Below, in pieces: positions 1 through 9,015 of a stretch of 51,856 nt of DNA (position 1 is the stretch's first letter; each line of letters opens with the position of its first letter). The notes under the pieces are model-generated. The model was not told the DNA's origin. It saw only the letters and a list, made by a program, of their open reading frames with translations, and did no database searches. A program made the translations under genes and the position numbers. The DNA is from Paracoccus denitrificans (GTDB lineage: Bacteria > Pseudomonadota > Alphaproteobacteria > Rhodobacterales > Rhodobacteraceae), in contig NZ_FNEA01000030.1 of assembly GCF_900100045.1 (NCBI RefSeq), positions 1-51,856 on the forward strand. Reading direction: 5' to 3'.

Positions 1-50
1 CCGGAACACCCGGCAGGCGGATCGCGCAACGGCGGTCCCGACCGCCCCAA

Positions 51-75
51 CCGGCCCGCATCCCAAACGGGCCGG
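51..75. terminator. 8-bp perfect inverted repeat upstream of the MFS gene
   Basis: CCGGCCCG at 51-58 pairs with CGGGCCGG at 68-75 around a 9-nt loop. There is no T run after it, so it is a weak terminator candidate for a gene lying left of the window, or simply a GC-rich hairpin in the leader of the MFS gene. The first 132 bases hold no convincing coding start. Confidence 0.3.
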
Positions 76-132
76 ACAGGATGCCCGCTGCCGGCAGAGG
101 AGGCCGGCAAAACACCCAAGGGAGGGTAATCA

Positions 133-1467
133 ATGTCCAATCCAATGCTCGCCTCGGCGGCCGGGCTGCCGCAGGATGCGGCGAAAGACGCCGAAGTCTC
201 GCCCGACGTGGTGAAGAAGGTGCTGGGCGCCAGCTTCGTCGGCAATTTCGTCGAATGGTTCGACTATGCCTCATACGGCTATTTCGCCACCGTCATCGCC
301 CATGCCTTCTTTCCCGAGATCGCGCCGACCAGCGCATTGCTGGCGACCTTCGCGGTCTTTGCCATCTCCTTCATCATCCGCCCGGTCGGCGGCATCATCT
401 GGGGTGCAATCGGCGACCGGGTCGGCAGGCGCACCGCGCTGTCCTGGTCGATCCTAATCATGTCGGGCGCCACCACCGTCATCGCGCTGCTGCCGTCCTA
501 TCACCAGATCGGCATGCTGGCGCCGGTGCTGCTGCTGGTGGTGCGCATGGTGCAGGGCTTTTCCGCCGCGGGCGAATATGCCGGCGCCACCTCGTTCATC
601 GCCGAGTATTCGCCGACCCATCGCCGCGGGCTCTATACCAGCATCGTACCGGCTTCGACCGCCGCGGGGCTGCTGGCCGGCTCGCTGATGTCGGCGGGCC
701 TGTTCTCGCTGCTCACCGAGGCGCAGATGCAAAGCTTCGGCTGGCGCATCCCCTTCCTGCTGGCGCTGCCGCTGGGCTTCATCGGCCTCTATATCCGGCT
801 GCGGCTGGAGGACACGCCGAAATTCCGCGAGCTGGAAAAGACCCATCACGTCGAGGCCACCCCGGTGCGCGAGCTGTTTCGCAACCACCGCCGGCAGGTC
901 GCCATCGCCTTCGGCGTCACCTGCCTCAACGCGGTGGGCTTCTACCTGATCCTCAGCTACATGCCCACCTATCTCTCGACCGAGATGGGCATGGGCAAGG
1001 CCCAGGCTTTCCTGGCCACCAGCATCTCGCTGGCCAGCTATATCTTCCTGATCTTCCTGATGGGCATGCTGTCGGACCGGCTGGGGCGCAAGACGGCGCT
1101 GATCACCGCCTCGGTGCTGTTCATCGGCCTGACCGTGCCGCTGTTCAGCATGCTCGACGGCGCCAGCTTCGCCACCATCGTGCTGATCCAGATCGCCTTC
1201 GGGGCGCTTCTGACCGTCAACGACGGCACCCTGCCCTGCTTCCTGTCCGAGATCTTTCCGACCCGGGTGCGCTATTCCGGCTTCGCCTTCAGCTTCAACG
1301 CCGCGAATGCGCTGTTCGGCGGCACCGCGCCCTTCGTCGCGACCTGGTTGATCAGCGCGACCGGCAGCAAGCTGGCCCCGGCCTGGTATCTGGTCGGCGC
1401 CGCCGGGCTGGCGCTGATCGCCATGCTGATGGCGCGCGAGACCGCCGGCAAGCCGCTGGAGGACTGA
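133..1467 (+). CDS. MFS metabolite:H+ symporter
   Basis: Major facilitator superfamily permease of the metabolite:H+ symporter type (ProP/KgtP/citrate-like), expected to import a small organic acid or betaine-like solute across the inner membrane. The 444-residue protein has the length and 12-segment hydrophobic pattern of the family. The loop 2-3 signature GAIGDRVGRR lies at residues 91-100 and a second copy (SDRLGRKTAL) follows segment 8. The N-terminal stretch NFVEWFDYASYGYFA is typical of this subfamily. The ATG is preceded by a GGAGGG ribosome site. It is transcribed towards cbbR and separated from it by a strong hairpin, so it is not part of the cbb operon. The substrate cannot be read from the sequence; link to carbon fixation is not supported. 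Confidence 0.85.
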   Translation: MSNPMLASAAGLPQDAAKDAEVSPDVVKKVLGASFVGNFVEWFDYASYGYFATVIAHAFFPEIAPTSALLATFAVFAISFIIRPVGGIIWGAIGDRVGRRTALSWSILIMSGATTVIALLPSYHQIGMLAPVLLLVVRMVQGFSAAGEYAGATSFIAEYSPTHRRGLYTSIVPASTAAGLLAGSLMSAGLFSLLTEAQMQSFGWRIPFLLALPLGFIGLYIRLRLEDTPKFRELEKTHHVEATPVRELFRNHRRQVAIAFGVTCLNAVGFYLILSYMPTYLSTEMGMGKAQAFLATSISLASYIFLIFLMGMLSDRLGRKTALITASVLFIGLTVPLFSMLDGASFATIVLIQIAFGALLTVNDGTLPCFLSEIFPTRVRYSGFAFSFNAANALFGGTAPFVATWLISATGSKLAPAWYLVGAAGLALIAMLMARETAGKPLED

Positions 1468-1481
1468 TCGCACCGCCCAGG

Positions 1482-1516
1482 GGGCCGGCCGCAGGCGATC
1501 CGCCCGCGGCCGGCCC
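1482..1516. terminator. bidirectional hairpin between MFS gene and cbbR
   Basis: GGGCCGGCCGC (1482-1492) pairs perfectly with GCGGCCGGCCC (1506-1516), an 11-bp stem with a 13-nt loop. It sits in the 49-bp gap between two convergent genes and abuts the cbbR stop codon, so it can serve both strands. Confidence 0.65.
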
Positions 1517-2446
1517 TTACGATTCCACCGCCGGCAGGAAGGCCCCGTTCAGCGCCAGGACATGATCGTGAACGCGCTGCCCGGCCGGCGACAGCGCCAT
1601 GTCCTCGCGCCGGATGATGAACCAGTTGCGCTGGATCGGCAGCCCGGCCGCCTTCAGCGCCACCAGCCGGCCCGCGCGCAGTTCCTCGGTGACCGTGTGC
1701 TGCGAGATCAGTGCGATCCCCAGCCCCGCGATCACCGCCTGCTTGATGGTCTCGTTCGTGCCCATCTCGACCATGCGCCAGGGCGTGCCGTCCCCGATCC
1801 GGTCCAGGAACCGCGTCATCAGGATGCGCGTGCCCGAGCCGGGCTCGCGCGCCAGATAGGTCTCGGCCAGCAGGTCCTGCGGCAGGGCCGGATCGGCGGC
1901 GGCCAGCGGGTGGTCGGGGGGCGCGACGATGATATGGGGATGCGGGCCGATGGGCTCGGCCAGCACCGCCGGGCTGCGCGGCGGCCGGCCCATGATCGCC
2001 AGGTCCAGCGCGCGCGAGGTCAGCCACTGGATCACCGCATCGCGATTGCCGATGCGCAGCGTCACCTCGACCTCGGGCAGCGCGCGGCGCAGGTCGGCGA
2101 CAAGGCGCGGCGCGAAATATTTCCCGGTCGAGACCACCCCCAGCGAGACGTTGCCGGTATGGCCGCTTTGCAGCGCCGCCACCCGGCGCGCGCAGGTCTC
2201 CAGCGCGATGGCGATCTGCGCCTCGGCCTCCAGCACCGCGCGCCCCTCTTCGGTGGCCAGGAAGGCGCCATGCTCGCCCCGGATCACCATGGGCGCGCCC
2301 AGCAGGTCCTCAAGCGCGCGCAGCTGGCTATGGATCGCGGGCGGGCTGAGGCTCAGCAGCCCCGCCGCGCCGGTCAGCGAGCCGCTGTCGATCACCGCGC
2401 GCAGCACGCGCAACTGGCGCAGGGTGACGGCATTGATGCGGGCCAT
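1517..2446 (-). CDS. cbbR: LysR-type regulator of the cbb operon, CbbR
   Basis: LysR-family transcriptional regulator, 309 residues. The N-terminal winged helix-turn-helix covers roughly residues 5-65 (LRQLRVLRAVIDSGSLTGAA, then SPPAIHSQLRALEDLLG). The remainder is the periplasmic-binding-protein-like effector domain (about 90-300), where STGKYFAP and the EPGSGTR motif are typical of CbbR-like proteins. CbbR proteins sense Calvin cycle metabolites or NADPH and activate cbb transcription. The assignment to CbbR rests on family similarity together with its position divergent from cbbF, 95 bp away. The ATG gives the normal family length. Confidence 0.9.
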   Translation of the reverse strand: MARINAVTLRQLRVLRAVIDSGSLTGAAGLLSLSPPAIHSQLRALEDLLGAPMVIRGEHGAFLATEEGRAVLEAEAQIAIALETCARRVAALQSGHTGNVSLGVVSTGKYFAPRLVADLRRALPEVEVTLRIGNRDAVIQWLTSRALDLAIMGRPPRSPAVLAEPIGPHPHIIVAPPDHPLAAADPALPQDLLAETYLAREPGSGTRILMTRFLDRIGDGTPWRMVEMGTNETIKQAVIAGLGIALISQHTVTEELRAGRLVALKAAGLPIQRNWFIIRREDMALSPAGQRVHDHVLALNGAFLPAVES

Positions 2447-2541
2447 TCAGAATTTCCGAAATACATTTTTGCATTATTAAATGTTCCTTAAAATTTCGAC
2501 ATGTCAACAAGAGGGTGGGACTTGCGCCAGAGGAGGGGCCG
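2447..2541. promoter_or_regulatory. cbbR-cbbF divergent control region
   Basis: This 95-bp gap is strikingly AT-rich for the genome. It contains a short palindrome ATTTC-C-GAAAT (2452-2462) and TAA-N7-TTA (2478-2490), which fits the TNA-N7-TNA pattern described for CbbR sites and the T-N11-A rule of LysR proteins. It should hold the CbbR operator and both promoters. A GGAGGGG ribosome site for cbbF ends at about 2538. The assignment of particular bases to CbbR is inference. Confidence 0.6.
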
Positions 2542-3534
2542 ATGACCGCCGAAACAATCCAGACCGACCGGATTCCCCCGCATCTGCGACCGGCCATGCA
2601 GGCCCTGGCCGAGGCCGGCGCCCGGTTGGCCGCGATCATACGCCGGGGCGGCGACCTGGCCCAGCCGGTCGGCACCAATGCGGATGGCGACGGGCAGAAG
2701 GCGCTGGACGTGATTGCGGACGACCTGTTTTGCCAGACGCTTGCCGGGGCGGGCGTGCGCTGGCTTGCCTCGGAAGAGCAAGAGCAGGCCGTCGCGCTGG
2801 ACCCCGAGGGCACGCTGGCCGTGGCCATCGACCCGCTGGACGGCTCATCGAACATCGACACCAACGTCTCGATCGGCACGATCTTCTCGATCTACCCCGC
2901 CGAGGCCACGGCCGAGGCCAGCTTCCTGCGCCCGGCCCGCCAGCAGATCGGCGCGGGCTACATCATCTATGGTCCGCGCTGCGCGATGATGGTCACCTTC
3001 GGCGACGGCGTGCAGCATTATGCGCTGGACCCCGAGGACGACGCCTTCCGGCTGGTCGCCACGCGGCGGCAGATGCCGGACTGCGCGCTGGAATTCGCCA
3101 TCAACGCCTCGAACTACCGGCACTGGCCGCAGCCGATCCGGGCCTATATCGACGACTGCCTGGCCGGCAGCGACGGCCCGCGCGAGCAGAACTTCAACAT
3201 GCGCTGGATCGCCTCGCTGGTGGCCGAAACCCATCGCATCCTGGTCCGGGGCGGCGTGTTCCTTTATCCCTCCGACGCGCGCAAGGGCTATGAGCACGGC
3301 CGGCTGCGCATGCTTTACGAATGCGCCCCCATCGCCTTCCTGATCGAACAGGCCGGGGGCGGCGCCACGGACGGCCGCACCGCAATCCTGGAACAGGGCG
3401 CCCCGACGCTGCACCAGCGCACGCCCTTCGTCTTCGGCTCGGCCGAGAAGGTCGCCCGCATCGCCGCCTATCACGAACTGCCCGAGACCGAGGTTTCGGC
3501 GCTTTTCGGCCATCGCGGCCTGTTCCGGGCCTGA
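2542..3534 (+). CDS. cbbF: fructose-1,6-bisphosphatase class I
   Basis: Hydrolyses fructose-1,6-bisphosphate (and in many autotrophs sedoheptulose-1,7-bisphosphate) in RuBP regeneration; cytoplasmic. The metal-binding signature DPLDGSSN is at residues 97-104 and is followed by a TIFSIY motif. The C-terminal region carries YPSDARKGYEHGRLRMLYE, typical of type I FBPase near the active-site lysine. The 330-residue length fits. The ATG at this position has an AGGAGGGG ribosome site 3-4 bases upstream; a GTG 27 bases earlier in frame lies before that site and is unlikely to be used. First gene of the rightward cbb operon, 22 bp before cbbP. Confidence 0.95.
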   Translation: MTAETIQTDRIPPHLRPAMQALAEAGARLAAIIRRGGDLAQPVGTNADGDGQKALDVIADDLFCQTLAGAGVRWLASEEQEQAVALDPEGTLAVAIDPLDGSSNIDTNVSIGTIFSIYPAEATAEASFLRPARQQIGAGYIIYGPRCAMMVTFGDGVQHYALDPEDDAFRLVATRRQMPDCALEFAINASNYRHWPQPIRAYIDDCLAGSDGPREQNFNMRWIASLVAETHRILVRGGVFLYPSDARKGYEHGRLRMLYECAPIAFLIEQAGGGATDGRTAILEQGAPTLHQRTPFVFGSAEKVARIAAYHELPETEVSALFGHRGLFRA

Positions 3535-3556
3535 CCTGGAAAACCGAGGGACAACC

Positions 3557-4429
3557 ATGAGCAAGAAACACCCGATCATTTCCGTCACCGGCTCGTCGGG
3601 CGCGGGCACCACCACGATCAAGAACACTTTCGACCAGATCTTTCGCCGCGAAAAGATCACCGCCGTCAGCATCGAGGGCGACGCCTTCCACCGCTTCGAC
3701 CGCGCGGCAATGAAGGCCGAGCTGGCGCGGCGAACCGAGGCGGGCGACCATACCTTCAGCCATTTCAGCGTCGAGGCCAACGAGCTTGAACGGCTGGAGC
3801 AGGTGTTTCGCCATTACGGCCAGACCGGCACCGGCCAGACCCGGCATTACGTCCATGACGACCGCGAGGCCGAGAGATACGGCACGCCCCCGGGTCATTT
3901 CACGGCATGGGAGGATTTCGCGGCGGACTCGGATCTGCTGTTCTACGAAGGGCTGCACGGCGCGGTCAGGACCGATGGCATCGACATCGCCGGGCAGGCG
4001 GACCTGAAGATCGGCGTGGTGCCGGTGATCAACCTGGAATGGATCCAGAAGATCCACCGCGACAAGGCCAGCCGGGGCTATTCGACCGAGGCCGTGACCG
4101 ACGTGATCCTGCGCCGGATGCACGCCTATGTGCATGTGATCTGTCCGCAATTCACCCAGACCGACATCAACTTCCAGCGCGTGCCGGTGGTCGACACCTC
4201 GAACCCCTTCATCGCCCGCTGGATCCCGACGCCGGATGAAAGCCTGGTCGTCATCCGCTTCAAGAGCCCGAGCGGCATCGATTTCCCCTACCTGACCTCG
4301 ATGATCCAGGGCTCGTGGATGAGCCGCGCCAATTCCATCGTCATTCCGGGGCCCAAGATGGACCTCGCCATGCAGCTGATCCTGACGCCGATGATCTTGC
4401 GTCTGGTCGGCGAATCGAAACGCGCCTGA
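3557..4429 (+). CDS. cbbP: phosphoribulokinase
   Basis: Phosphorylates ribulose-5-phosphate with ATP to make ribulose-1,5-bisphosphate, the RuBisCO substrate. The 290-residue length is that of the bacterial class I (octameric) enzyme. The P-loop GSSGAGTTT lies at residues 12-20. Conserved HDDREAE and FYEGLHGA blocks follow, the latter containing the region of the catalytic residues in this family. It lies between cbbF and cbbT with only an 11-bp gap to cbbT, so co-transcription is clear. In relatives this enzyme is allosterically activated by NADH, which cannot be judged from sequence alone. Confidence 0.95.
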   Translation: MSKKHPIISVTGSSGAGTTTIKNTFDQIFRREKITAVSIEGDAFHRFDRAAMKAELARRTEAGDHTFSHFSVEANELERLEQVFRHYGQTGTGQTRHYVHDDREAERYGTPPGHFTAWEDFAADSDLLFYEGLHGAVRTDGIDIAGQADLKIGVVPVINLEWIQKIHRDKASRGYSTEAVTDVILRRMHAYVHVICPQFTQTDINFQRVPVVDTSNPFIARWIPTPDESLVVIRFKSPSGIDFPYLTSMIQGSWMSRANSIVIPGPKMDLAMQLILTPMILRLVGESKRA

Positions 4430-4440
4430 AGGGAGGAAGG

Positions 4441-6447
4441 ATGATGAACCAGATGGCAAGGATCGACACCGGGCAAGAGGCGCAGATGGCCAATGCCATC
4501 CGCGCGCTGGCGATGGATGCGGTCGAGGCCGCGAAATCCGGCCACCCCGGCGCGCCCATGGGCATGGCCGACGTGGCCGCGGTGCTGTTCAACCGCTTCA
4601 TGAAGATCGACCCTGCGGATGCGTCCTGGCCCGACCGCGACCGTTTCGTGATGTCGGCCGGCCATGGCTCGATGCTGGTCTATGCGATCAACCACATGCT
4701 GGGCTATGACGACATGGACATGGACCAGCTGCGGAGCTTCCGCCAGTTGGGTGCGCGCACCGCCGGCCATCCCGAATACGGCCATGCCAAGGGCATCGAG
4801 ACCACCACCGGCCCGCTGGGCCAAGGCATCGCCACCGCCGTCGGCATGGCGCTGGCCGAGCGGATGATGAACGCGCGTTTCGGCGACGATCTGGTGGATC
4901 ACTGGACCTATGTCATCAGCGGCGACGGCTGCCTGATGGAGGGCATCAGCCACGAGGCCATCGACTTTGCCGGCCACCAGCAGCTTGGCCGGCTGATCCT
5001 CATGTGGGACGACAACGGCATCACCATCGACGGCGGGACCGACCTTTCGACCTCGACCGACCAGCAGGCGCGCTTTGCCGCTGCGGGCTGGCATGTGCAG
5101 GCGGTGGACGGCCATGACCGCGAGGCGGTGGCCGCCGCCATCGAGGCGGCGCGCGAAGACGACCGCCCCTCGCTCATCGCCTGCAAGACGGTGATCGGCT
5201 ATGGCGCGCCGAACAAGCAGGGCAGCCACGACGTGCATGGCGCGCCGCTGGGCGCCGACGAGATCGCCGCCGCGCGCGCGCATCTGGGCTGGAGCCATCC
5301 GCCCTTCGAAATTCCCCAAGACATCCTGGACTCCTGGCGCTCTGTCTCCGCGCGAGGGGCCGAGGCGCGGTCGGCCTGGCAGAAGCGGTTGGAAACGTCC
5401 CCAGATCAGGGCCGCTTCAACGCCATGCTGGCCGCGCCCGATGCGGCGGCGCTGCGCAGCGCCATCCGCGACCATACGGCAAAGCTGGCGGCCGACCGGC
5501 CCAAGGTCGCGACCCGCAAGGCGTCCGAGATGGCACTGGAGGTGGTGAACGCCACCCTGCCCAACACGGTGGGCGGCTCGGCCGACCTGACCGGCTCGAA
5601 CAACACCCGCAGCAAGGGCATGGCCTCGGTGACACCCGGCGACCGCAGCGGCCGCTATGTCCATTACGGCATCCGCGAGCACGGCATGGCCGCGATCATG
5701 AACGGCATCGCGCTGCATGGCGGGCTGGTGCCCTATGGCGGCACCTTCCTGGCCTTCAGCGACTATTCCCGCCCGGCGATCCGGCTGGGCGCGCTGATGG
5801 GGGTGCCGGTCGTCCATGTCATGACCCATGACAGCATCGGGCTGGGCGAGGACGGCCCGACCCACCAGCCGGTCGAGCATGTCGCGGCGCTGCGGGCGAT
5901 CCCGAACCTGATGGTGTTCCGCCCCGCCGATGCGGCCGAGACCGCCGAAAGCTGGGAGATCGCGCTGACCGCGCCCGCCAGCCCTTCGGTCCTGTGCCTG
6001 TCGCGCCAGAACCTGCCTGCCGTGCGGCTGGAGGCCGGCGACGACAACCTGACCCGGCAGGGCGCCTATGTCCTGCGCGAGACCGAGGGCGCGCGCGACG
6101 TGACGCTGATCGCCACCGGCTCCGAGGTCGAGATCGCGCTGGAGGCCGCCGACCTGCTGGCCGCGCAGGGCGTGCGCGCCGCCGTCGTCTCGGCCCCCTG
6201 CTTCGAGCTTTTCGCCGCGCGCCCGCAGGCCGAGCGCGAGGCCGTGCTGGGCCGCGCCCCGCGCATCGGCGTCGAGGCGCTGATCCGGCAGGGCTGGGAC
6301 GGGCTGATCCTGCGTCCCGGCGACGGCTTCATCGGCATGGCGGGCTTTGGCGCCTCGGCCCCTGCCCCCGCGCTTTACCGGCATTTCGGCATCACCCCCG
6401 AACGTGCCGCCGACCTTGCCAACCAGCTTATCCAGGGAGGAAAGTGA
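4441..6447 (+). CDS. cbbT: transketolase
   Basis: Thiamine-diphosphate-dependent transketolase, moving two-carbon ketol units in the Calvin cycle and pentose phosphate pathway. The 668-residue product has the three expected domains. In the N-terminal domain SGHPGAPMG is at about 33-41 and the ThDP/metal motif runs from GDG (161-163) to DDN (190-192). The central Pyr domain has SADLTGSNN and the REHGM block with the catalytic glutamate. The C-terminal domain begins at about residue 535. The ATG follows GGGAGGAAGG; a second ATG immediately follows and could also be used. The stop overlaps the cbbA start by one base (TGATG), indicating translational coupling. Confidence 0.95.
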   Translation: MMNQMARIDTGQEAQMANAIRALAMDAVEAAKSGHPGAPMGMADVAAVLFNRFMKIDPADASWPDRDRFVMSAGHGSMLVYAINHMLGYDDMDMDQLRSFRQLGARTAGHPEYGHAKGIETTTGPLGQGIATAVGMALAERMMNARFGDDLVDHWTYVISGDGCLMEGISHEAIDFAGHQQLGRLILMWDDNGITIDGGTDLSTSTDQQARFAAAGWHVQAVDGHDREAVAAAIEAAREDDRPSLIACKTVIGYGAPNKQGSHDVHGAPLGADEIAAARAHLGWSHPPFEIPQDILDSWRSVSARGAEARSAWQKRLETSPDQGRFNAMLAAPDAAALRSAIRDHTAKLAADRPKVATRKASEMALEVVNATLPNTVGGSADLTGSNNTRSKGMASVTPGDRSGRYVHYGIREHGMAAIMNGIALHGGLVPYGGTFLAFSDYSRPAIRLGALMGVPVVHVMTHDSIGLGEDGPTHQPVEHVAALRAIPNLMVFRPADAAETAESWEIALTAPASPSVLCLSRQNLPAVRLEAGDDNLTRQGAYVLRETEGARDVTLIATGSEVEIALEAADLLAAQGVRAAVVSAPCFELFAARPQAEREAVLGRAPRIGVEALIRQGWDGLILRPGDGFIGMAGFGASAPAPALYRHFGITPERAADLANQLIQGGK

Positions 6448-7526
6448 TGGCCCTCATCACGCTGCGACAGCTTCTGGACCACGCCGCCGAGCATGGCTAT
6501 GGCGTGCCCGCCTTCAACATCAACAACATGGAACAGGGCCTGGCCATCGTGAAGGCCGCGGCCGAGGTCGATGCGCCGGTGATCCTGCAGGCCAGCCGCG
6601 GCGCCCGCTCCTATGCCGGCGACATCATGCTGAAGCGCATGGTCGAGGCGCTGGCCGAGATGAACCCGGGCGTCCCGATCTGCCTGCACCAGGACCACGG
6701 CAACAACCTCGCGACCTGCATGTCGGCGATCCGCCACGGATTCACCAGCGTGATGATGGACGGCTCGCTGCACGAGGACATGAAGACGCCCGCCGATTAC
6801 GACTACAACGTCGCGGTGACGGCCAAGGTCTCCGAGGCCGCCCATGCCGTCGGCGCCTCGGTCGAGGGCGAGCTGGGCGTGCTGGGTTCGCTGGAGACCG
6901 GCGAGGCGGCGGCCGAGGACGGCTCGGGCGCCGAGGGCAAGCTGGATCACAGCCAGCTTCTGACCGATCCCGACCAGGCGGTGGATTTCGTCGCGCGCAC
7001 GCGCTGCGACGCGCTGGCCATCGCCTGCGGCACCAGCCACGGCGCCTACAAGTTCAGCCGCAAGCCCGATGGCGACATCCTGGCCATGCATGTGATCGAG
7101 GCGATCCATGAACGCCTGTCCGGCACGCATCTGGTCATGCACGGCTCCAGCTCGGTGCCGCAATACCTGCAGGACCTCATCAACGAGGCGGGCGGCGAGA
7201 TGCCCCAGACCTACGGCGTCCCGGTCGAGGAGATCGAGCGCGGCATCCGCCACGGCGTGCGCAAGGTCAACATCGACACCGACTGCCGCATGGCCATGAC
7301 CGGGCAGTTCCGCAAGGTCGCCCGCGAGCGCCCCGAGGAATTCGACCCGCGGAAATTCCTGATCCCCGCGATGAAGGAACTGACCGCGCTGTGCCGCGAC
7401 CGCTTCGAGCGTTTCGGCACGGCGGGCCATGCCAGCAAGATCAGGGTCATCCCGATGGACGAGATGGCCCGGCGCTATGCGTCGGGGGCGCTGGACCCGG
7501 CAATCACTGGCGCGAAAGCCGCCTGA
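6447..7526 (+). CDS. cbbA: fructose-bisphosphate aldolase class II
   Basis: Zinc-dependent class II aldolase of the Calvin cycle subtype, joining dihydroxyacetone phosphate to glyceraldehyde-3-phosphate or erythrose-4-phosphate. The zinc and catalytic motif HQDHGNN is at residues 81-87. Downstream are the family blocks VEGELGVLG, ACGTSHGAYK, HGSSSVPQ and GVRKVNIDTD, the last contributing phosphate-binding residues. The 359-residue length fits the cbbA subgroup. It has a GGGAGGAAA ribosome site inside the end of cbbT and is followed 14 bp later by cbbL. Confidence 0.95.
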   Translation: MALITLRQLLDHAAEHGYGVPAFNINNMEQGLAIVKAAAEVDAPVILQASRGARSYAGDIMLKRMVEALAEMNPGVPICLHQDHGNNLATCMSAIRHGFTSVMMDGSLHEDMKTPADYDYNVAVTAKVSEAAHAVGASVEGELGVLGSLETGEAAAEDGSGAEGKLDHSQLLTDPDQAVDFVARTRCDALAIACGTSHGAYKFSRKPDGDILAMHVIEAIHERLSGTHLVMHGSSSVPQYLQDLINEAGGEMPQTYGVPVEEIERGIRHGVRKVNIDTDCRMAMTGQFRKVARERPEEFDPRKFLIPAMKELTALCRDRFERFGTAGHASKIRVIPMDEMARRYASGALDPAITGAKAA

Positions 7527-7540
7527 GAGGAGGAAGCCCG

Positions 7541-9004
7541 ATGAACGAGATGAGCAAATCCGAAATCACCGACAAGAAGAAGCGTTATGCCGCCGGCGTG
7601 CTGAAATACGCCCAGATGGGCTATTGGGACGGCGACTACCAGCCCAAGGACACCGACATCCTGGCGCTGTTCCGCATCACCCCGCAGGATGGCGTGGACC
7701 CCATCGAGGCGGCGGCGGCCGTGGCCGGCGAAAGCTCGACCGCGACCTGGACCGTGGTCTGGACCGACCGGCTGACCGCCTGCGACCAGTATCGCGCGAA
7801 AGCCTACAAGGTCGAGCCGGTGCCGGGGCAGGAAGGCCAGTATTTCTGCTATGTCGCTTATGACCTGATCCTGTTCGAGGAAGGCTCGATCGCCAACGTC
7901 ACCGCCTCGATCATCGGCAACGTGTTCAGCTTCAAGCCGCTGCTGGCCGCGCGGCTCGAGGACATGCGCTTTCCGGTCGCCTACATGAAGACCTTTGCCG
8001 GCCCGCCCACCGGCATCGTGGTCGAGCGCGAGCGGCTGGACAAGTTCGGCCGCCCCCTGCTGGGCGCCACCACCAAGCCCAAGCTGGGCCTTTCCGGCAA
8101 GAACTACGGCCGCGTGGTCTATGAAGGGCTCAAGGGCGGGCTCGACTTCATGAAGGACGACGAGAACATCAACTCGCAGCCCTTCATGCATTGGCGCGAC
8201 CGTTTCCTCTATTGCATGGAGGCGGTGAACAAGGCCACCGCCGTCACCGGCGAGGTCAAGGGCCATTACCTCAACATCACCGCCGGCACGATGGAAGAGA
8301 TGTATCGCCGCGCCGAACTGGCCAAGGAGCTGGGCTCGGTCATCGTCATGGTGGACCTGATCGTCGGCTGGACGGCGATCCAGTCGATCTCGAACTGGTG
8401 CCGGCAGAACGACATGATCCTGCACATGCACCGCGCCGGGCACGGCACCTATACCCGGCAGAAGAACCACGGCATCAGCTTCCGCGTCATCGCCAAATGG
8501 CTGCGCATGGCGGGCGTCGACCACCTGCATTGCGGCACCGCCGTCGGCAAGCTCGAGGGCGATCCGCTGACCGTGCAGGGCTATTACAACACCTGCCGCG
8601 AGATGGTGAACGAGGTGGACCTGCCGCGCGGCATCTTCTTCGAGCAGGACTGGGGCAACCTGAAAAAGGTGATGCCGGTCGCCTCGGGCGGCATCCATGC
8701 CGGGCAGATGCACCAGTTGCTGGACTTGTTCGGCGACGACGTGGTCCTGCAATTCGGCGGCGGCACCATCGGCCACCCGATGGGCATCCAGGCGGGCGCC
8801 ACGGCGAACCGCGTGGCGCTGGAGGCCATGGTGCTGGCCCGCAACGAGGGCGTGGACCTGAAGACCGAGGGCCCCGAAGTCCTGCGCCGCGCCGCCAAAT
8901 GGTGCAAGCCTTTGGAGGCCGCGCTGGATGTCTGGGGCAACATCACCTTCAACTATACCTCGACCGACACCTCGGACTTCGTTCCGACCGCGTCCGTCAG
9001 CTAA
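7541..9004 (+). CDS. cbbL: RuBisCO large subunit, form IC
   Basis: Large subunit of ribulose-1,5-bisphosphate carboxylase/oxygenase, which fixes CO2 onto RuBP. The 487-residue length and the N-terminus with KKKRYAAGVLKYAQMGYW are those of the red-type form IC enzyme of proteobacteria. Active-site lysines appear in TTKPKLGL (K179 and K181) and the carbamylated lysine in GGLDFMKDDEN (K205), followed by the Mg2+ ligands D207 and E208. The MHRAGHGTYTR and GGTIGHPMGIQAG blocks complete the active site. It has a GAGAGGAGG ribosome site. The small-subunit gene follows after 11 bp and the red-type activase CbbX after that, as expected for form IC. Confidence 0.98.
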   Translation: MNEMSKSEITDKKKRYAAGVLKYAQMGYWDGDYQPKDTDILALFRITPQDGVDPIEAAAAVAGESSTATWTVVWTDRLTACDQYRAKAYKVEPVPGQEGQYFCYVAYDLILFEEGSIANVTASIIGNVFSFKPLLAARLEDMRFPVAYMKTFAGPPTGIVVERERLDKFGRPLLGATTKPKLGLSGKNYGRVVYEGLKGGLDFMKDDENINSQPFMHWRDRFLYCMEAVNKATAVTGEVKGHYLNITAGTMEEMYRRAELAKELGSVIVMVDLIVGWTAIQSISNWCRQNDMILHMHRAGHGTYTRQKNHGISFRVIAKWLRMAGVDHLHCGTAVGKLEGDPLTVQGYYNTCREMVNEVDLPRGIFFEQDWGNLKKVMPVASGGIHAGQMHQLLDLFGDDVVLQFGGGTIGHPMGIQAGATANRVALEAMVLARNEGVDLKTEGPEVLRRAAKWCKPLEAALDVWGNITFNYTSTDTSDFVPTASVS

Positions 9005-9015
9005 GGGAGGATCAC

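Noticed and set aside
4288..6384. A 698-codon open frame antisense to transketolase, and similar long antisense frames elsewhere
   Set aside because: They mirror the third-codon GC bias of the real gene, have Arg/His/Gly/Ala-rich composition, no recognisable motif and no ribosome site.
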